A stretch of 64,000 nucleotides of DNA from Osmia lignaria lignaria. Lineage: Eukaryota > Arthropoda > Insecta > Hymenoptera > Megachilidae. The translations under genes were made by a program, and so were the position numbers. The notes below the pieces were generated by a model. It made no database searches. It was not told the DNA's origin and saw only the letters and a program-made list of their open reading frames with translations. The stretch is from NCBI RefSeq assembly GCF_051020975.1, contig NC_135045.1, forward strand, positions 6,264,501 to 6,328,500, read 5' to 3'. Below are positions 36,111 through 51,800 of this stretch, piece by piece; the stretch's first letter is position 1; each line of letters starts with the position of its first letter.

Positions 36111-39100
36111 GCACTATAAGCGAACTGTGTGGATAAAATATGACTTAAAATACATTAAATATACAAAAAACCTTTACAAATTTTATATACAGTAAATTCA
36201 AATATTTAAAAAAGGAAGAGAGATGACTGTTTATAAAACAGTTATTGTCGCCTCTACGTTTATTTCCTGACCAATATAAAAATCTGATAATCATTAAGAA
36301 AAATTTCTTCTAAACGTTACTATTTTATTTGAACTGAACACAATGAGGCGGCATTCAATAGAAAAGCTGAACTCCTTTTTTCTTCTAGAAAAACAAAACT
36401 GCCTGGACGTTTCACGTTCGTATTCATACCGATGAAGGATGAATGAAAAGCTAGCCTGAAGGCAGCGGTAGAGAGTCGCTTTCTTTGCCGTCTCTCTTTT
36501 TTGTTAATAATATAGCACTATTAGCGTGACTAAGAAAGGGGGGCGAAGTTAGAAGAGCTCGTGAGACTGGAACGATGGACAACAACGAGCCTTCATCCAG
36601 TTCCCGTATCGTTGCGCCGTCATCTTTGTTTACCTGGTATCACAATACCAGATGGAGGAGCACCCTCGAGATTCTAATTTGAGTGCAAACAGGCAAGGGT
36701 GTCTGCCATCCTCCAGACCGGTCTGAAGGAAGACGACGCGGATGGGGAACTCGTAACGCTTCGCGAAAACTGTCAAGTTGAAGGGGGCCATCAGACGAGG
36801 GTGGCGAAAGGAGGGTTGGAATCTTATTCGACCGCAGGTTCGTTTCGCGAAAAAATTTCTCTGACAGTTGAAACGCGAACGACCAATTTGACACTGACGA
36901 AGAAGAGGGGAAAAGAAAGGAAAGAATGAGTGGAAGGCGAACGAAAGGAAGAAACTTTGCCAATAAGGTGGATTTAATAAATCTAGAATGATGTTTGAGC
37001 CTTCTTCTTCTTTTTGTCTCATATTACTTGGAACTTATTTTGGTTTGTTTCAAATAATTTGTACAAAATTAGAATCACAATCAATTTATATATAAAAATT
37101 CTCTGGTCAATTATCGACACACCATTTAGCAATTTTCATAAATGTATGCAGAAGACTGTAATACGAAGCAGATTCTGAAAATTTTTTAATGAAGTTACTA
37201 ATCATTTCAAGATTAAAATTACACAGACCACGTTCGATGTTCTTCTAATGAGATTTGGGAGGAAAATTAATTGGAAAGATGTTTTTATTACATTATCAGG
37301 CCTCGCTGAAAAATGTTTCCTACGCTCTCGTTAAGCAAGAGAAACCAATTACGCTATTCGGGTAAAATAACAATGATAATGAAACAATGCAATTAAATTT
37401 TACCGTTAAATTTTACATTCACCGGATATGTACAATATAAAAGTTCCATGTATCGAGGCCTCAATTAAAACCAGAAATTCAAAACATTTTTCAATCATGA
37501 GAAAGATTTTTAATTGCAAAGTCGAATTATTATTTCCAATCGGTGGATAACAATTCCTACCCTTGTCTGTAACGAAACTTTCTACAACCGGTATCAAAAT
37601 AATCCCTGCTTAAATCTGGCAACTTTTAATTAATCCTTAAAGCGTGAAACTCCTCCTCGAAATAGAGATTCGGCCTTAAAGATATCAAGTTTACAATTTC
37701 ACCGTAATCTGGCTCGGAGATCAGCGCGAAAAGAATCGTCTTGTTTCATCGTTACAACGAAACTCAAGAAACTTTGTGCACTTAGAGGTAGCTGGTGAGA
37801 AGGAAAATACGTAAAAATACGAAGAAACCACATCAAATCATCGGAAACCGTGTACAAAAGAAAAATGTACCCGAATGGGAGGGAAAACGATTGCGGAGGA
37901 ATGGTTGGTTGAAATGAATAGCGTGGAAAGAACAAAGTGACAGAAAATAGGAGGAGATAAGTAATAGGTCGCCTCAAGGGTCGAACTACGAGAGGAGTAA
38001 TTCGATTGACTAATGTAAGAGTCAAACACGAAGAAGTAATAAGTTTGGCGAGTCGAATCTTGCCGAGGTGAGGTGTGGGTAGTAAGACGAATGGAAGAGG
38101 GAAGTAAACGAGCGGGAAGTCGCGAAGAAAAATCTGGCTACGGTAAGGATCAAGCGAATGGCTCGAGGGTAGACAGAACGAGAGTCTGGTGTCTTGCGTT
38201 AACAGCGCTACGAAACGTTCTCAAGTAAGGAAAGCAAATCTTTCGTGGAAGCAAGTACGTGACGTGCAAGCGTATTTATTGCCTCCCTCTGAGGTTTAAT
38301 TTGTAGGGCGGCATTGGTTCAAGCGAAAGAGACAGATAAGTTTTGTGATAAACTCGAGGATACTTCGCTGTTTTCACTGGAGTTTATGTGATTTTAAAGC
38401 ACTTTATAATTTATTTTTGTACGAAATCTGAATTCTTCTCTGCTTCATATGTATGGCGTGAATTTTTTTTTTAAATTTATCGCAATATTCAAACGCGACA
38501 ATCTTTCGTTTTCAATCTCCCAGGAAAGCCTTCCTGTCGGGGAAATAGTTTATCAGTTCACAAGCACTCTCGTGCAGAAATCGAACGAAAATTTTCCCTC
38601 TATAATAAACTGGACGTGGCGACGCGACGCGACGGAGGGAGCCGGAAAATTGAAAACTCGCCTCAAAGGCTGAGGAAAATGATTCAAAGGACATCGTTAA
38701 ACCAGCAAACGGTGTCAAAGGATTTTCGATCTCTGTTCACGATGATAAGAGTACCCTGAGAGGAATAACGATGGGATAACGATAGGTATAACATCGGTTA
38801 CCAGGATACAAGAGCCTGTAATATAGTTCAATATGATCGAACACTTTTGATTTCTTTTTCTAACTTTCTTAAAATACCTTTAAACCTTCTTAAAAAACAG
38901 TAATTTTGGTATCGTTTGTTCTGTCCAAAAATTAATATGAAAAACAATAAAATATTGACAACAAATGAGTGAAATTGAAAATGTAAGCAATAAAAGAAGG
39001 AACAGCTTTAACTTGTAGAAAAGGAATTTTATTTTATAGTGAGAAAATCTCTGTTAGAAAATTGTTACAATGCAATTAGTCTGTTTCTATATGTATATGT

Positions 39101-42100
39101 TTACAAAGAACAGAGTAACAAGATTAGCACATTCAAAAGCTTTTCCACAGTAACACAAATACAGATAACTACGTTGCTGTGGACAACAAGTGAAATTAAA
39201 TATTAAAACATTATCAAAGAAACAAAGAAAAATATTTAAAAGCGACGCACTTGAAAAAAGAAAACAGAAGGTGAAATATACAAAGCAATACATTCAGTTT
39301 GCAAAAAATTGGAATTGTAAATTGAAGGAGAAAAATTAATTCTTGGAACTGAATTAATCTGCACAGGTAGAATTTTCGTTGAAAATGATTGAACGAGGCG
39401 ATTCATTTTTTTTCTCCTCCTTTTTTTTAATTCGATTTTGATAGAAATTGTGACGGTTGATTCCCAATTAGAACGATCTGAATTGAAACGAACAGTACAT
39501 GAAACGCGAATCTGCGGCTTGGCAAGAGGTAAAAGTCGATAAGAGCCTGCGTTTGCAATGTCCAAAGGTATTCGACCCCGAATACATCTGGAATGGAAAA
39601 ATTTAATTTCTTTAGATTTCTTTTGCTATTCTCTGCCAAGAAATTACTTGCCAATAATATGTCCGACTCTATCATATTATCTCTTATACAGAAGTTATTG
39701 ATGAAATAGGTATTACAATTATACAGTCACCAGAGCATTGTAGAGATTCCATTTTATAATTGAAAGTATATTTTATCGAATCTAAGAAAAGTAAATTGAT
39801 AAATCACATACAATACCTACAGTTCTTATTCCAGAATTTATATTTGCAATGTTTTAATTAAATACTTTCCACGTATTAGCACAGGCAGCGGGGAAGAAAA
39901 TTGAAAATTTAATAAGAACGGTCTGGTGTATTTTTAATTTTAGAAATAGTATACTCATCATTGTCTTTTCTCGACACAGATTATCTTTTTTTCTGTGCAG
40001 GAAGACCGAAGGAAAAAAGAGCGTAGCATTCGCATATTTCTCTTCTTTTTAGGAAAAACACAAGGACAACGGGTGTCTCCTTTAATGTAATAGCAATTTG
40101 AGGCAAAACCTGTTCGCGTTTAGAGAGGATGGAACGTTTTCAAAGACGCATCCGTTTCATTACTTCACGCTGAAAAACTTTCCACGGTTCTTTCGTTTCT
40201 GCACTTTTCATATACCGTAGCCTTTGTTCTTGCCGGAAAATTCCACTTTGTAAGTCCTGCTCTTTGTCGGATATTCCTCTGGAATCCGTTCCTCCGTGCG
40301 CTATTAATCCCTTTAACGGAGGTGACTTCAAACGATCCCCTGTCGATCGATCCTTCCCGGAAAAGCTCGAATTAACTCATTAATTTGAACTCGTGGCCCA
40401 AAACTGTGGAATTGAAAATTCAACTAGTACGAATCTTTTCAGAGGACACGTCGTTCGATTCGTTTCTCCTTTGATAATTATGGCTTTGATAATACAAGAA
40501 AATCACATGATGCTTTGAGAGTAACCACGGTGAAACGTAATTGAAAATCAGGAAAAATCGCGGAAAATTGATTACTTTGTCAATTGAAGGTGTTTTAAAA
40601 GTGAACTTTAACTCTTTCACAAAAACAACATCCTTTAACTTGTTGTTTCCATTATTTCTTTATTCTGCATAGAAGAATGATAATCAAAATTCGTATTTAA
40701 CTAGAAACCATGAATATCAACGATCGATCACTGTCGCTTTGTCGAATATTCATACAGCATTTTTGTCGAACTTCAGTAAGCAAATGTGCAGGTTGATAAA
40801 TAACCAGAAACTACCCTTCGCGGCGACAGTTCAGATGTCATTTCCCCCTAATGAAACGCGTCGCTCGTGTCTCAACTAGGGTGGACGAGTGCTCGATCAC
40901 CTTTCCTTGTGCTTCGAAGCACCGAAACACGGGGGTCGGGAATGTTTCCCTCCCCTGTCATCCTGCTACTCGATTAGATTCCTTTTTCTCCGTGAATACC
41001 GTAAAAACATCGGCCGTCACGGTAAACACAATTTTCCATGACGAACCATTTCCACGGGCGCGCTGCGCTGGTTGGACGGAAAAAAATGTTCCCTTCACGA
41101 AGTTTCGCGGGACTAAAAGCCGAGTAATCCGCCTGAACGATAACAGGTTGCTGTAGCGAAACAGTCAAAAGTGCCATCTCGTCGAAATGGCGGCTGCCGT
41201 GATAGCTATGATAGCGTGGCATAAAATACGCGAAGATAAACGTGTAATTAACGGAATGATTCGGAAACGAATGCATCCGTCCATCTGTGATGTAACACGC
41301 TACTCGAGATAATATCTTTGCGCGTCTGTATGCGTTGCACGGTAGTTTTATGGTTGATAATTTGAACGCGATAGGAGTACTCTATTTAATGATTGGTAAT
41401 TCATCATTGGATCGAATTTTTAATTTGGTCATACAATATTTTTGTAAATAAAACTATTGTTTCGAATAATTTTCCCCAAATATATTAAGGTTTCTCGTTG
41501 AAAAATTTGAGAGTGCAGGGTCTAAATGTATTTGATATCTGATCTTTTCTAAAAAAAAAGAAAATTTGCCAATCTGTGATGTAGCGAAGGAGTTCGATTT
41601 CCGGCGCAGGCAATCTCTATTTTCCACGAATTCCACCAATAGTTCGACCATGGAAGTAAATATTTCCTTCTGTATTTTCACATAACACATTCTCCGGGCC
41701 AACGAATGCCACGGGTAAATCAATATTTCTGCATTCTGCATCGTCTTTCACACTCGCATCGACACCGGAATATCATCTCGAAGCTTGCAGACGATAAAGA
41801 TATTCCAAGGCTTCTCACGGTATTCAAACTGCTCGCTAGCACGTTCCTTGAATACGTACGAAATCGGTCAGCACGAAACAGGAAAAATTTATCGCACCAC
41901 CAAGAGTTAACACGATGTTTCGTGCAAGTTGGCAGCGGCGCGGTGCCTCGCTGATAACGTCCTGGCTAGATTGCACGGTGAAACTTTGCTCGGTGTAAAA
42001 GGTTTTAAACGGACGTGCAGAGGCGGCCGACGAACGTTGTGATTTCGCGAGGATCACGCGATTAATAATAGTGAAATAGGGATTTCGAAATTTTTCCCTG

Positions 42101-42750
42101 CGTCAACTCGTTCCTCGCATTATACTTATTATTAGGGGTTCATCCGGACAGTCGGCGACGTACGGTGCAATGACTTAAATGTTTTCCCTAAATATAACTT
42201 CTTTATAGATATCATGGATAAAAATGATTTATCTTATTTTTATTAACAATTTAACAGGTTTGTACAATCCAGATTTGCATTTCCATGGTACTTTTGCAGA
42301 ATTAATTTACCGCATAAATCGTCGGTTAGGTGTACCTCGACATTTAGCCGCGAAATGTTAATATCCACGAGTGGAACACAACCGCCAGACTGACCGTATT
42401 CAATTCATAGGCTTTCGACTAATTAACAAGCATGAATCGGCGTTCACTTTGCCGATAGTGATCCGCTAATCGCTCGACCGTTTCGCGCGATCGTCGAGCG
42501 TGGAACAGAGCCGAAACGCGACACAATTTCCGCGATCGAGTTGCGAAACGCGTTTAAAAGTGGCCCTCGGGGTGTCGTGCGGAAATAAAAATTCCCAGGG
42601 GCGGTAAATTGTCGGGTGAAAACGGTCGAAAAGTCGCAAATTGCCGTGTACTTTTTGACGCGTCGCTCGAGCCCGTACCACGGCCAAATTACCGGCTATA
42701 ATTTCGCCGGAAACGCGTGCACGCGTAACTGGCATTGTGCTTCGGGGATG

Positions 42751-42836
42751 GAACGCGTGATTAACAGTTTAGAACAGAACGCGTGTGAAAATGTTCAACA
42801 TTTCGGTCAGTAGGTGAACGCGCGATTAACAGTCTT
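42751..42836. repeat. short direct repeat in a CpG-rich patch
   Basis: GAACGCGTGATTAACAGTTT at 42751-42770 recurs as GAACGCGCGATTAACAGTCTT at 42816-42836, 65 bases later, with two mismatches over the first 20 bases. It lies at the edge of one of the most CpG-dense parts of the window. Confidence 0.7.
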
Positions 42837-45800
42837 GTATCGAGAGAATAAACCGAGGGGATTCAATTTATTGCCCTGCATTTCAGGTTTATGGTGCAAT
42901 TATTTTTTGGAAAAGAGCATTTTTTTAAATTATAAACTTCACTTTGTAAGAAATTCACGGTAGATACGAGAAAAGAAATTTGGTTGTTGGACCATCTAAT
43001 CAGAAAGATAAAAGTACAGTTGGGAAACGGAAGTATGAAAATTTGCTTGGCCTGATTCTCAGTAAGCATTGCTCGTAATCACATTTTAAACGTTGAATCA
43101 GATCATATAACATCGGAACTGCTAACAAAATGAAATTTTCCTCCGGTTATATTAAATGCCACTTCCTTTTCCATCGACTCCGCAATCTTTCTCTATTCAC
43201 CATCAATCACAGTTTCCTCGGACTTTTTTAATCAAGTTTATCGCGGTAACGTTTAACCCGCATTCCATAATAACCTTTGACGCGTGTTTCCACGCTCGTT
43301 AGAGTCTCTGCATTAATCAGTTTTCATTTTCATAACCCGTTACCCTTTCCCCGGTATCCCTTGCGGAAAATCTAGCCCACTCATCTCTTTCTGCAATTGA
43401 AAAGTTTGCGTACCTTTCAGCGTTTATCCTTTGCATGCGTCGATATGAGACTTCTTCAAACATCTCCAACGACGCTCGAGAGCACGCGTAAAGAAGTATT
43501 TCATAAATGCATTAAAGTTGTACGTGACGCGTTCTTAACACTACCAAAAAGAATTCTACCAAAGTAGGGTAATTTTTAACTTCGTTTTGTGCACACGGTA
43601 CATTTCTCTCTTAGAGGTTCCTGTGGTAAACCAATTATTTTATAATTACACTTTGCTGCATGACGTTGCTACTATTTTAAACTCCTCTCCAGTTTATTTC
43701 ATTGTATCATGTAGCAATTCAAAATGAAAAATTTACATTTCCATGATTTATAAAAAAGATTCTAAACAAATAATTCCTTTGGTAATGAGCAAATAATTTA
43801 GCACGTTTAAAGAAGGCACACAACGAAAACTTCCCTCCCACACTTATTTCCAGCTCTAGTTTTCTCGGTCGACGAGTGCACGTTCACCGAATTTCACATG
43901 CTACCCGACCACGATGCTCCTGGCACGGAATCCTTCCACTATCGTTTACAATGCATCCTATATCGAAAGTTCTCTACGGCATGTGCGACGGGGATCCGGC
44001 GACACAGTTTCCCTCGGAACCATTTTGCCCTGCATACCTCATATTCGAAGTTCACCAACTTTGGATTCACTTCCGCAGTCTCGAGTATGTTACAGGAAGA
44101 AATAAGCGATCTGTACGAAACAGTTTGTTCGTTCCTATCACAGACCCCTTTGGACGATCAATTGATCTGTAGTTGCTTCTAACAAATTAATCGATGTAAC
44201 TTTCAATTACTTTGCACTCTAAAATTATCGTCAGGATTTCGTTATAGGAAGGTAAATTGTTTGCAGGCTATAATTTTGTACGATCTGATGGAAATTGGCT
44301 CAGTGATCGACGTTGAATGAATTCCATCGAAATTGATGATCCGTTATCCGTCGGATGCTTTGAGATTTAATTGGAATTAACTTGATTTATGGAGCTTTGA
44401 TCTCTACGATACATTGTTCCTACTAAATTTGAAAGATTGTCGTGTTGCCCTGATTTTATGCAATTCATGGTTGTAAGGAAATAGCTTCTGGATTCAATAA
44501 ATTCAAGTCTTTCTTCATTTTCAGTTTCGCAAATGTTGAATTTTAAATAAAAATGAGATATTAGAAATTCTACACGTTGAGATAAAATACTGCTAAAACA
44601 TTTGCGAAGTGTTTCTATAATGTAAAGAGTGATGAGAAGCATTCGCCGGAAGGCAATTCACGAAACGGCTAACAGAGCGTTCCCCTTTAAATTCGGCGCG
44701 GCAAAATGCTTTTTAACAGAGGAATTCATTATTCAAAAGGAATCGATCGCGATAGAGGCATGAACGCGCAACTCGCAGCCTCTCGCTTATCATTCATTCA
44801 ACGAACTCCCACGAGAGTTTTGGTCAGGTATCGTTGCTCCCAAGTAAATCAATAAAGTAAAAATAATAAACAATTTCGGATACTTGTACGATCTTAACAA
44901 TTGATAGTTCAACGTGCGAGATGTTTCGAAACTCAGCAAACTGTTTACGTATCACGCGAACGATCTCTTCGATGACAACACTTCCGGTGAAAATCCATCG
45001 GCAAGAGAGACGATGAGACGAAAAGTTTGTCAATATCGATGTGTATTGATTTCTCTTTTCCCTTGTTTTTGTCAACAGCCGAGTCAGTCGCGAAGTTTTC
45101 TTTTGTCCTCTCCATCGGTGTGATCTAGGATCGAACTGTTTGCGATTCGTTTCTTCGCGAGCACGAAAAGGGACAGGAAACTGGGAGAAATAGAGAGGTA
45201 CGAAGAAAGGGAACGGATGGTACATTTTCGTTGTTTTGCTTTAAACCGGCTCTTCCAGCGAGAAGGGAACGCCTCTCGACGAACTTTTAAATCCTCGAGG
45301 TTTCAGTGGTTCGCGTCTTGTTTCCTACCATTTGCTCGGTTCTCGAGCACCCGCGGCCCTATCGGATCATAAGGACACCGTGGTTCCTCGACATTAATTT
45401 TCTTGACGCTTGAGAAATGCGCTACTCTGCCGTTTCCGGTTCACCCGCTCGCTTAAACGACCGAAACTTTTCAGTCTGCAAGCGTTCTCGCGCTACTGCT
45501 TTATGAAGAGGTGCTTGCATCCTTTATTTCGAAAAATCGTAATTAAGAAGAGACGTTGCTTCGGGAAATGTGCGTAGAGGAAGAAAATATTTGACCGATC
45601 AAGTTGTTGAAGCCGGATATTCCGTTTACTGTACCAGTTAAGTTTTTATATTCGTTGGAAAGGAGAGAAGAAGAATAGTCAGTCGTAAAACCTTCCTTCT
45701 CGTTACACGAAGATCGAAATTAAACGGACGACGTTCCGTCGTAAAATCGTTCTCGTTCGTCTAGGATCGTGTAAAGTGGAAGGGCGTAGGCAAGGAGGGT

Positions 45801-48800
45801 GAAAAGGGTGGTGTAAGTTGTCGAAGCGTTAAGAAGTCGCTTCAAAATCGCGGCGAAACGTCACGGGTCTAAGGTAAAGTGGCGTGTCGTTGGCAAACCC
45901 GTGGGATGAAGTACGAGACAAGCGTCGGAAACGGTGAACTGCCGTTTCCAGGCAGTGGCGAGTAAACGTCACCGGTTTTCGAGCTCTCCAGCTCGTTTCC
46001 GCCGGCTCAACCTCGACCAGTCGAGTCCAAACACGAGCCAGGCGTCGCCGTTAACCCGTACCCGGAAACCAGATGAGAAATTAACTTGGTGAATGGAAAT
46101 TTATACAAGTTATGCACCGGATTGTGCAACTGCCAGTTACTGTGAAATTGATGGAAGATATGGAAACAGACGCGGAAACTGGCAGATCCTTCCATCCCTT
46201 GCAATTTTCAAACGATCTAGACCAGTTTACTTCTTAATACAGAAGACCCTCTGAAAATCAAAAGTGCTTTTTTAAAAAGAAAATATTCTAAATAAGAAAC
46301 TGTTCGTTTATGTTTAAACAGGGCCTAATTTGCAAATTGCAACAAAGAGTTAGAAAGTTACATTTCAAAGTAAGAAATAAACAAGTTCACATCTAGATTT
46401 TATAAAAAATATGAAAGAGACAGTATTGATTTTTATAATATTACGTAATATTCTTTGTGCAGGTTGCTGCATTTAACTTGGTTACACAGAGGGCTCTTTG
46501 AGAACGTATTATTAGTACGAGTGTTAGTAACTTTCACGATATCATGATTTTTATTAAAGTATTACATGTCTGGCGAGGGAAACTTTTATACCTTACGAAG
46601 GAAAATTACGTTTCTATCTTGAAGAAGTGTAAGAAGATATAACTTGATTTCTAATAAAATGTATGTCCTCTTCTAATTCCTATCAATACTTTTATTTTCA
46701 GTTTATGCTTCGAAACTTTGTTTCATAAAAACCTAAATCTTATATTCTTCAGAAATAAAAAGTTACATTTGTAAAGTCACTATTTCATAAAAAAGTATTT
46801 CTGAAATTGTTTCTCGTCATTTATATTGAAGATTTTATTGAGCAAAAGTTTGTTGAATCAAATTCATTAAAAATTTCATTTAACATCTGCCCACCGTAAT
46901 TTATTAAATGATTGACAATTTTCTCTTAGAAAATATTTAATGTTTCGTTTATAACAGTTTTCAAAGAAACCCACAAAGCTTGTCATCAGAGAAACGAGTT
47001 GCTGTAAAATAGCTTTACTCGAGAGAAAGAAAGGTTTCTAGGAAAACAGTGAAGGTTCCTTTCCGTCATTTTCCAGGAGAAAATCAATTACCATCGCGGA
47101 TGAAATCGTGTCGATACGAGGAATAATCATAGAACCCTGATACCACGGCCACCGCGTCGACGTGTTTACTCGGTTGGATGCAGATGTAAAGTTAATAGAA
47201 AGAATGACGGTATTGGAAAGCAGGTAGAGTAACGTTCTCCTCTCAAAGCCATGGAAAATGTCGTGCTCTTTGAAACGAGATGGTAGCGTGGAACGGCACG
47301 AAGCAGACAGGCGAAATAGCAGGGTTGAGCGTCAAAAGTGAAAAGCGAAAGAACGCCTTGCCGTTTTCACACCGCACAAACCACTCTGTCGAATCTCGCC
47401 TTTATAATATTCTTTTGGTGCCGTTTACCACTGCGCGCGCCCAATAAAGACACCGCTGTAAAGACACGGTGCCAACCGTGGAAACTGTTTGCAGAAATCT
47501 CGTTTTTCCTTCCTCTATTCTAACCGTCAAAAGGGATTCCATTGTCCTACCGTTTGATTGAAAAACACTAGTAGGATAGAAATTACGGTAACCATAATTT
47601 ACAGCGATCCATCGCCCATTTACAGCGTTGAATCCATCACCTATATTATTAAGAATTCTTAGAACAAGATTTCTTCCAAGTTTCATAAATGCTTTTAGTA
47701 ATAAAAGTTTGCTTCAGCATTGTAATAGTAAAGTTAGCAAGAAGCTGATAGCAAAATTCGAATTACGTAAAGAAATAGTGCAACGATAAAAAAGTTTCTG
47801 TGTCAACTTCTGCTAATTAAGGTGATCATCAAAAATAAAGAGACGGTTTTAGACAGATGTTACAAAAAGATAGAGATTCGTTAACCCGACGCTGCGATCA
47901 GCAAATAGTTGAATGTCCTTCATGTGATTGACATTTTCCTCGGGAATTAAAGGAGAAAAAGGTTAATCAGGTCACGGTAACGCGATTACTTCAGGAAAGG
48001 CTGTAAAGAAAATCAGTTAATGCTCGGTAGCCGATGTAAGCGAAGCGAGCCATTAATAAATTTCTGTAACGGATCGTAGGGAGAAACTTTAATAAAGATG
48101 CATGAATGGGCGAGATTTTCAAATGGAATCGAGATTAAATGAAACCACGAGACTGCCTTTGAGGAGGAATTTCTATTAGATAGACTTCGTCGCTTTGTCA
48201 GCGACGTTCTTTTTATTTTTATCCGTCTTACGTGCCAGACCAAATATCTCAAAAATCTTGTGTCGCGGCAAATCCGTGTGCGAAAAGAATGCAACTACGC
48301 AAATTCTTTGTATTCTGATATTTGATTTATCTTGAATTAACCCTTTCGTTCTTTTTTTTGAAATTATTTTTCACTGTTACTTAAACTATCAAATATAACT
48401 TCAATAATTATCTTTTGTTGAGTGTAAACAAGAACTTCTAATTATAAGAGTGAAAGATTTTACGAAATGTGCGACGGTCAGAGTGTTAACATTTTGTACA
48501 ATAAAGCACTCTATATGGCTGAACATGAATTATAGGTCGTTTTCAAGTGACTTTGGTGTCTGTTTAAACGGCGAGTTTAAATTATCAGTGGCTGTGCAAG
48601 TAATTATCTGACTGTAACGGGGAAAACTAGGAGCAAAGTAACAGCAATTCCAATGGCATATATTTAACTCGACTGGGAGTGAAGCACTGGTTCAACCGTG
48701 GAAACTCTTGTTCTCGAAACTCACGACTCTGCTGCATTGAAAATCTGGAAATCGCCTCTGTTTAAACTCGGCTCGTTCTACTTTCCCTCGGACGCCACGA

Positions 48801-51800
48801 ATTATCAAAAATTAACGTCGTCGCTTGGAACCATTTGCATCACCGGCAAATACCGTTGGTTTGTTCCAGTTTGTTAATGATATATGAAATGTTTCGTTTA
48901 TTAGTCTACGAATTATTCCAAAATTTTGACTCGTAAACATCTTTTATTCGTCAATAAACGATTTAATTAGCGGATGTATAAATAAATAATAGGATCCTCG
49001 AATAGGTAAAATTAAATTCTTCGGTGTTCATTTCGTTTACATAGAAAATAATTTGACAATGGAAGAGAGGCGATCAATAAATTTTAATGATTATTTTATA
49101 GTTGAAAGATAGCTAGGAATCAAGAGAAACACATCGTATTTTAATGGTTCAACGTAAAATCGTTGAAATCTCAGGGTATCTTTGGCAAAACGGAAGCTCT
49201 TAGAACCACTGGATGTAGTCACGTTAAGGCATGATCACGCACGCCAGCGCGGTTTCAACAACGATTCCGTCATGGAATTCGACGAAGAGTTTTATCTTTA
49301 CGCGGGTATAAACCGTGTGTTCCATGCTTTATCGGAGAATCGATATCTCGTCGGGACTTCCTCCTCGTTCGAGCGTACACGAACATTTCTTTTTTCTTTC
49401 TTTATTGTATTCCCGCGTAAACAGTTTCATCGAGATTTTCATCCTTTTTCGCATCGACGAGCCTCGTTTATCGATAAATATTCGATCCACGAAAGTGGAA
49501 ACTGATTTCTGGTTCGACACCCACGTGTCCCTTCTCGTTTTTCATTCGCTAGAAAAATATTGAAAGGATAATCCGACGATGCTAATCAAGCATTTAGGAA
49601 GATAGAAAATATATATTTCCTTTTTAAGATATTAAATCAGGAGAGTCAAATCATTGTTCTTAATTAATTAAAAATGAGCTTAAGATTATTTTTAATTATT
49701 TTGAATTTGAAGATAAGGCTTGTATCTCGTTGAAAAGAAATAAATCTATTGTTATGTATTTAGTTGTGATACAATTTCGTGACATTTTGTGAGGCGAAAA
49801 AATTCGGCCCACGATCCAATATCAAGCTTCAATTTTACACTGATACAAGCTCGCTTCCTTCCGGCGGCAATTATCCTCGACGGTTTTACATCTCCGGTTT
49901 CGTCGATTATTCGTTTCAGCAATGAGTGCACTTCATTGAAGTTGGCCAAAGGCACAGCTCCTCTTCGGATACGAGTACGTTTAATCGACGCGGTATTTAA
50001 ATCGATTGATCACTTTCACTACACTACAGATCGCTAATCCTTCCTTTTTATCAGAAGAATCGGAATCATTTTTGACAGAATATTGAATAAATTTTATGAA
50101 AAGAAATGAGACATATCTTACTAATTCATATGAAAAATAAAATTTAGTAAAATGGAGTTAATAAGTTAAATAGGTTCATTATGTGATCAGACAAGTAGAA
50201 GATGACAACGTATGGTCAGACATGGAGAATAGAAACGCCAATCTGGCAAAAATTTTATAATTTTCCTTTTTATTTATTAAATACAAGCAATAATTCAATA
50301 GAATTTAAATGCTGAAATTTAAACTAATTCCATTTGTCGTTTTGCAAGTTTCGCGAGAAAAATTCTGTCTAACCTGACGAACACTTTGCGCTCGTACATA
50401 AATTCTGTTAATTGTATCCGGTATCATTTTACGAGGTTACAGTAATTTCGTGAAGAGAATCAATTGTACGCCTGAAGGCCGGTCTGGTTACAATTAGGAT
50501 ATCTCGTTTCGCCAAAATTCGGGAACTGGAGTTAGAAACACCGGGCACGGGTTTTCGACATTCGACGCCATTACAATGCCGTCGGAAATGTTAATAACTT
50601 ACGTGCACGTGCGTTGTTGGTGCACGCTCGCAAACTGCTTAATTGGAAATATCAGCAGGTGTAACGGTGAGACCATGTAAATTGCGGTGATAATGGGGCG
50701 AGGAATAGATAACGGCGCGACGCGAAGATCGATCAAACAAAAATTTTCTATCGATTTTCAGATTAATACGATTAAAAAATAAATTTTTGTGCACAAGGTA
50801 CAGGAAGATAAGAAATGTTTAGAAAATTCGTGTATGTCAATTAAATCTGATGAAGTGTTTATCTTCGAATTATCATTTTTATGACTGAAGAATACAGAGA
50901 TAGAAATACAAAAATTAAGTACGGATTTCCATCGGTAAACTTTGTTTCCTACGTGTATGTTTTCGTTCCGTGGCAACCGTTAATTAATGGGTACATGTAA
51001 TTCCACTGTTTGTATAAAATATAATTACATGGTGACGATTTATACCGTAGCTCATCTCACGGTAGCGTGAATTTTAGCATATTCCCTGAAGGCACGAGAC
51101 CACGATCGTGATATTTATCAACGTATCATAATTTGTCAACTGCAAGCGCAAAGCGTTCTCTAATCTAAATGTTTAAAATGTTGCATTGCAATAACGGCGT
51201 TCTGATTTCGTTTACACTGCATAAACACTATTCACGGTACAAAATTTAATTGTGTGATACATTCAGAAATTGGAAATAGCATGTTCCATTCGAATGCCAG
51301 TTTTTAAATTGAAATCGTATTCCTCGTTGTGTACAGAATTATGCCAAATATTATTATATGGGGTGTTACATTGTATACAATATACCTCGAATGAAAACAA
51401 TGCTGATTTGTAAATTAAATCGTTACAATTGAAAATGATCGTGAAATTATGAAAACTAATATTGTTGCCTTCGATAATGAACTTGATCAACAAACCTTTT
51501 GAAAATGCAAACTAATTATTCATTTTTATCACTTGAACTCTACGACAGAACCTTCGGGTTTTTAAGTGAAAATTTTTATACCTAGATGATTTCCATTAAA
51601 TTGTCGAACGGCAATCCTTTCTCCGAGTTCAGAGCTGGATTTAGCGAACGTATTTCCTTTCATTCGCGAAAGTTTGCGATTTCGTGCCAGCCGGCCAGCC
51701 ATTCGCCGGTAAACTTTCAAATAGGATTATTCGGTGTATAAAAGCTATGCGAATTCAATATTTCGCGGTATCGTCTTAATCTTTCGACGCCGACGATGTA

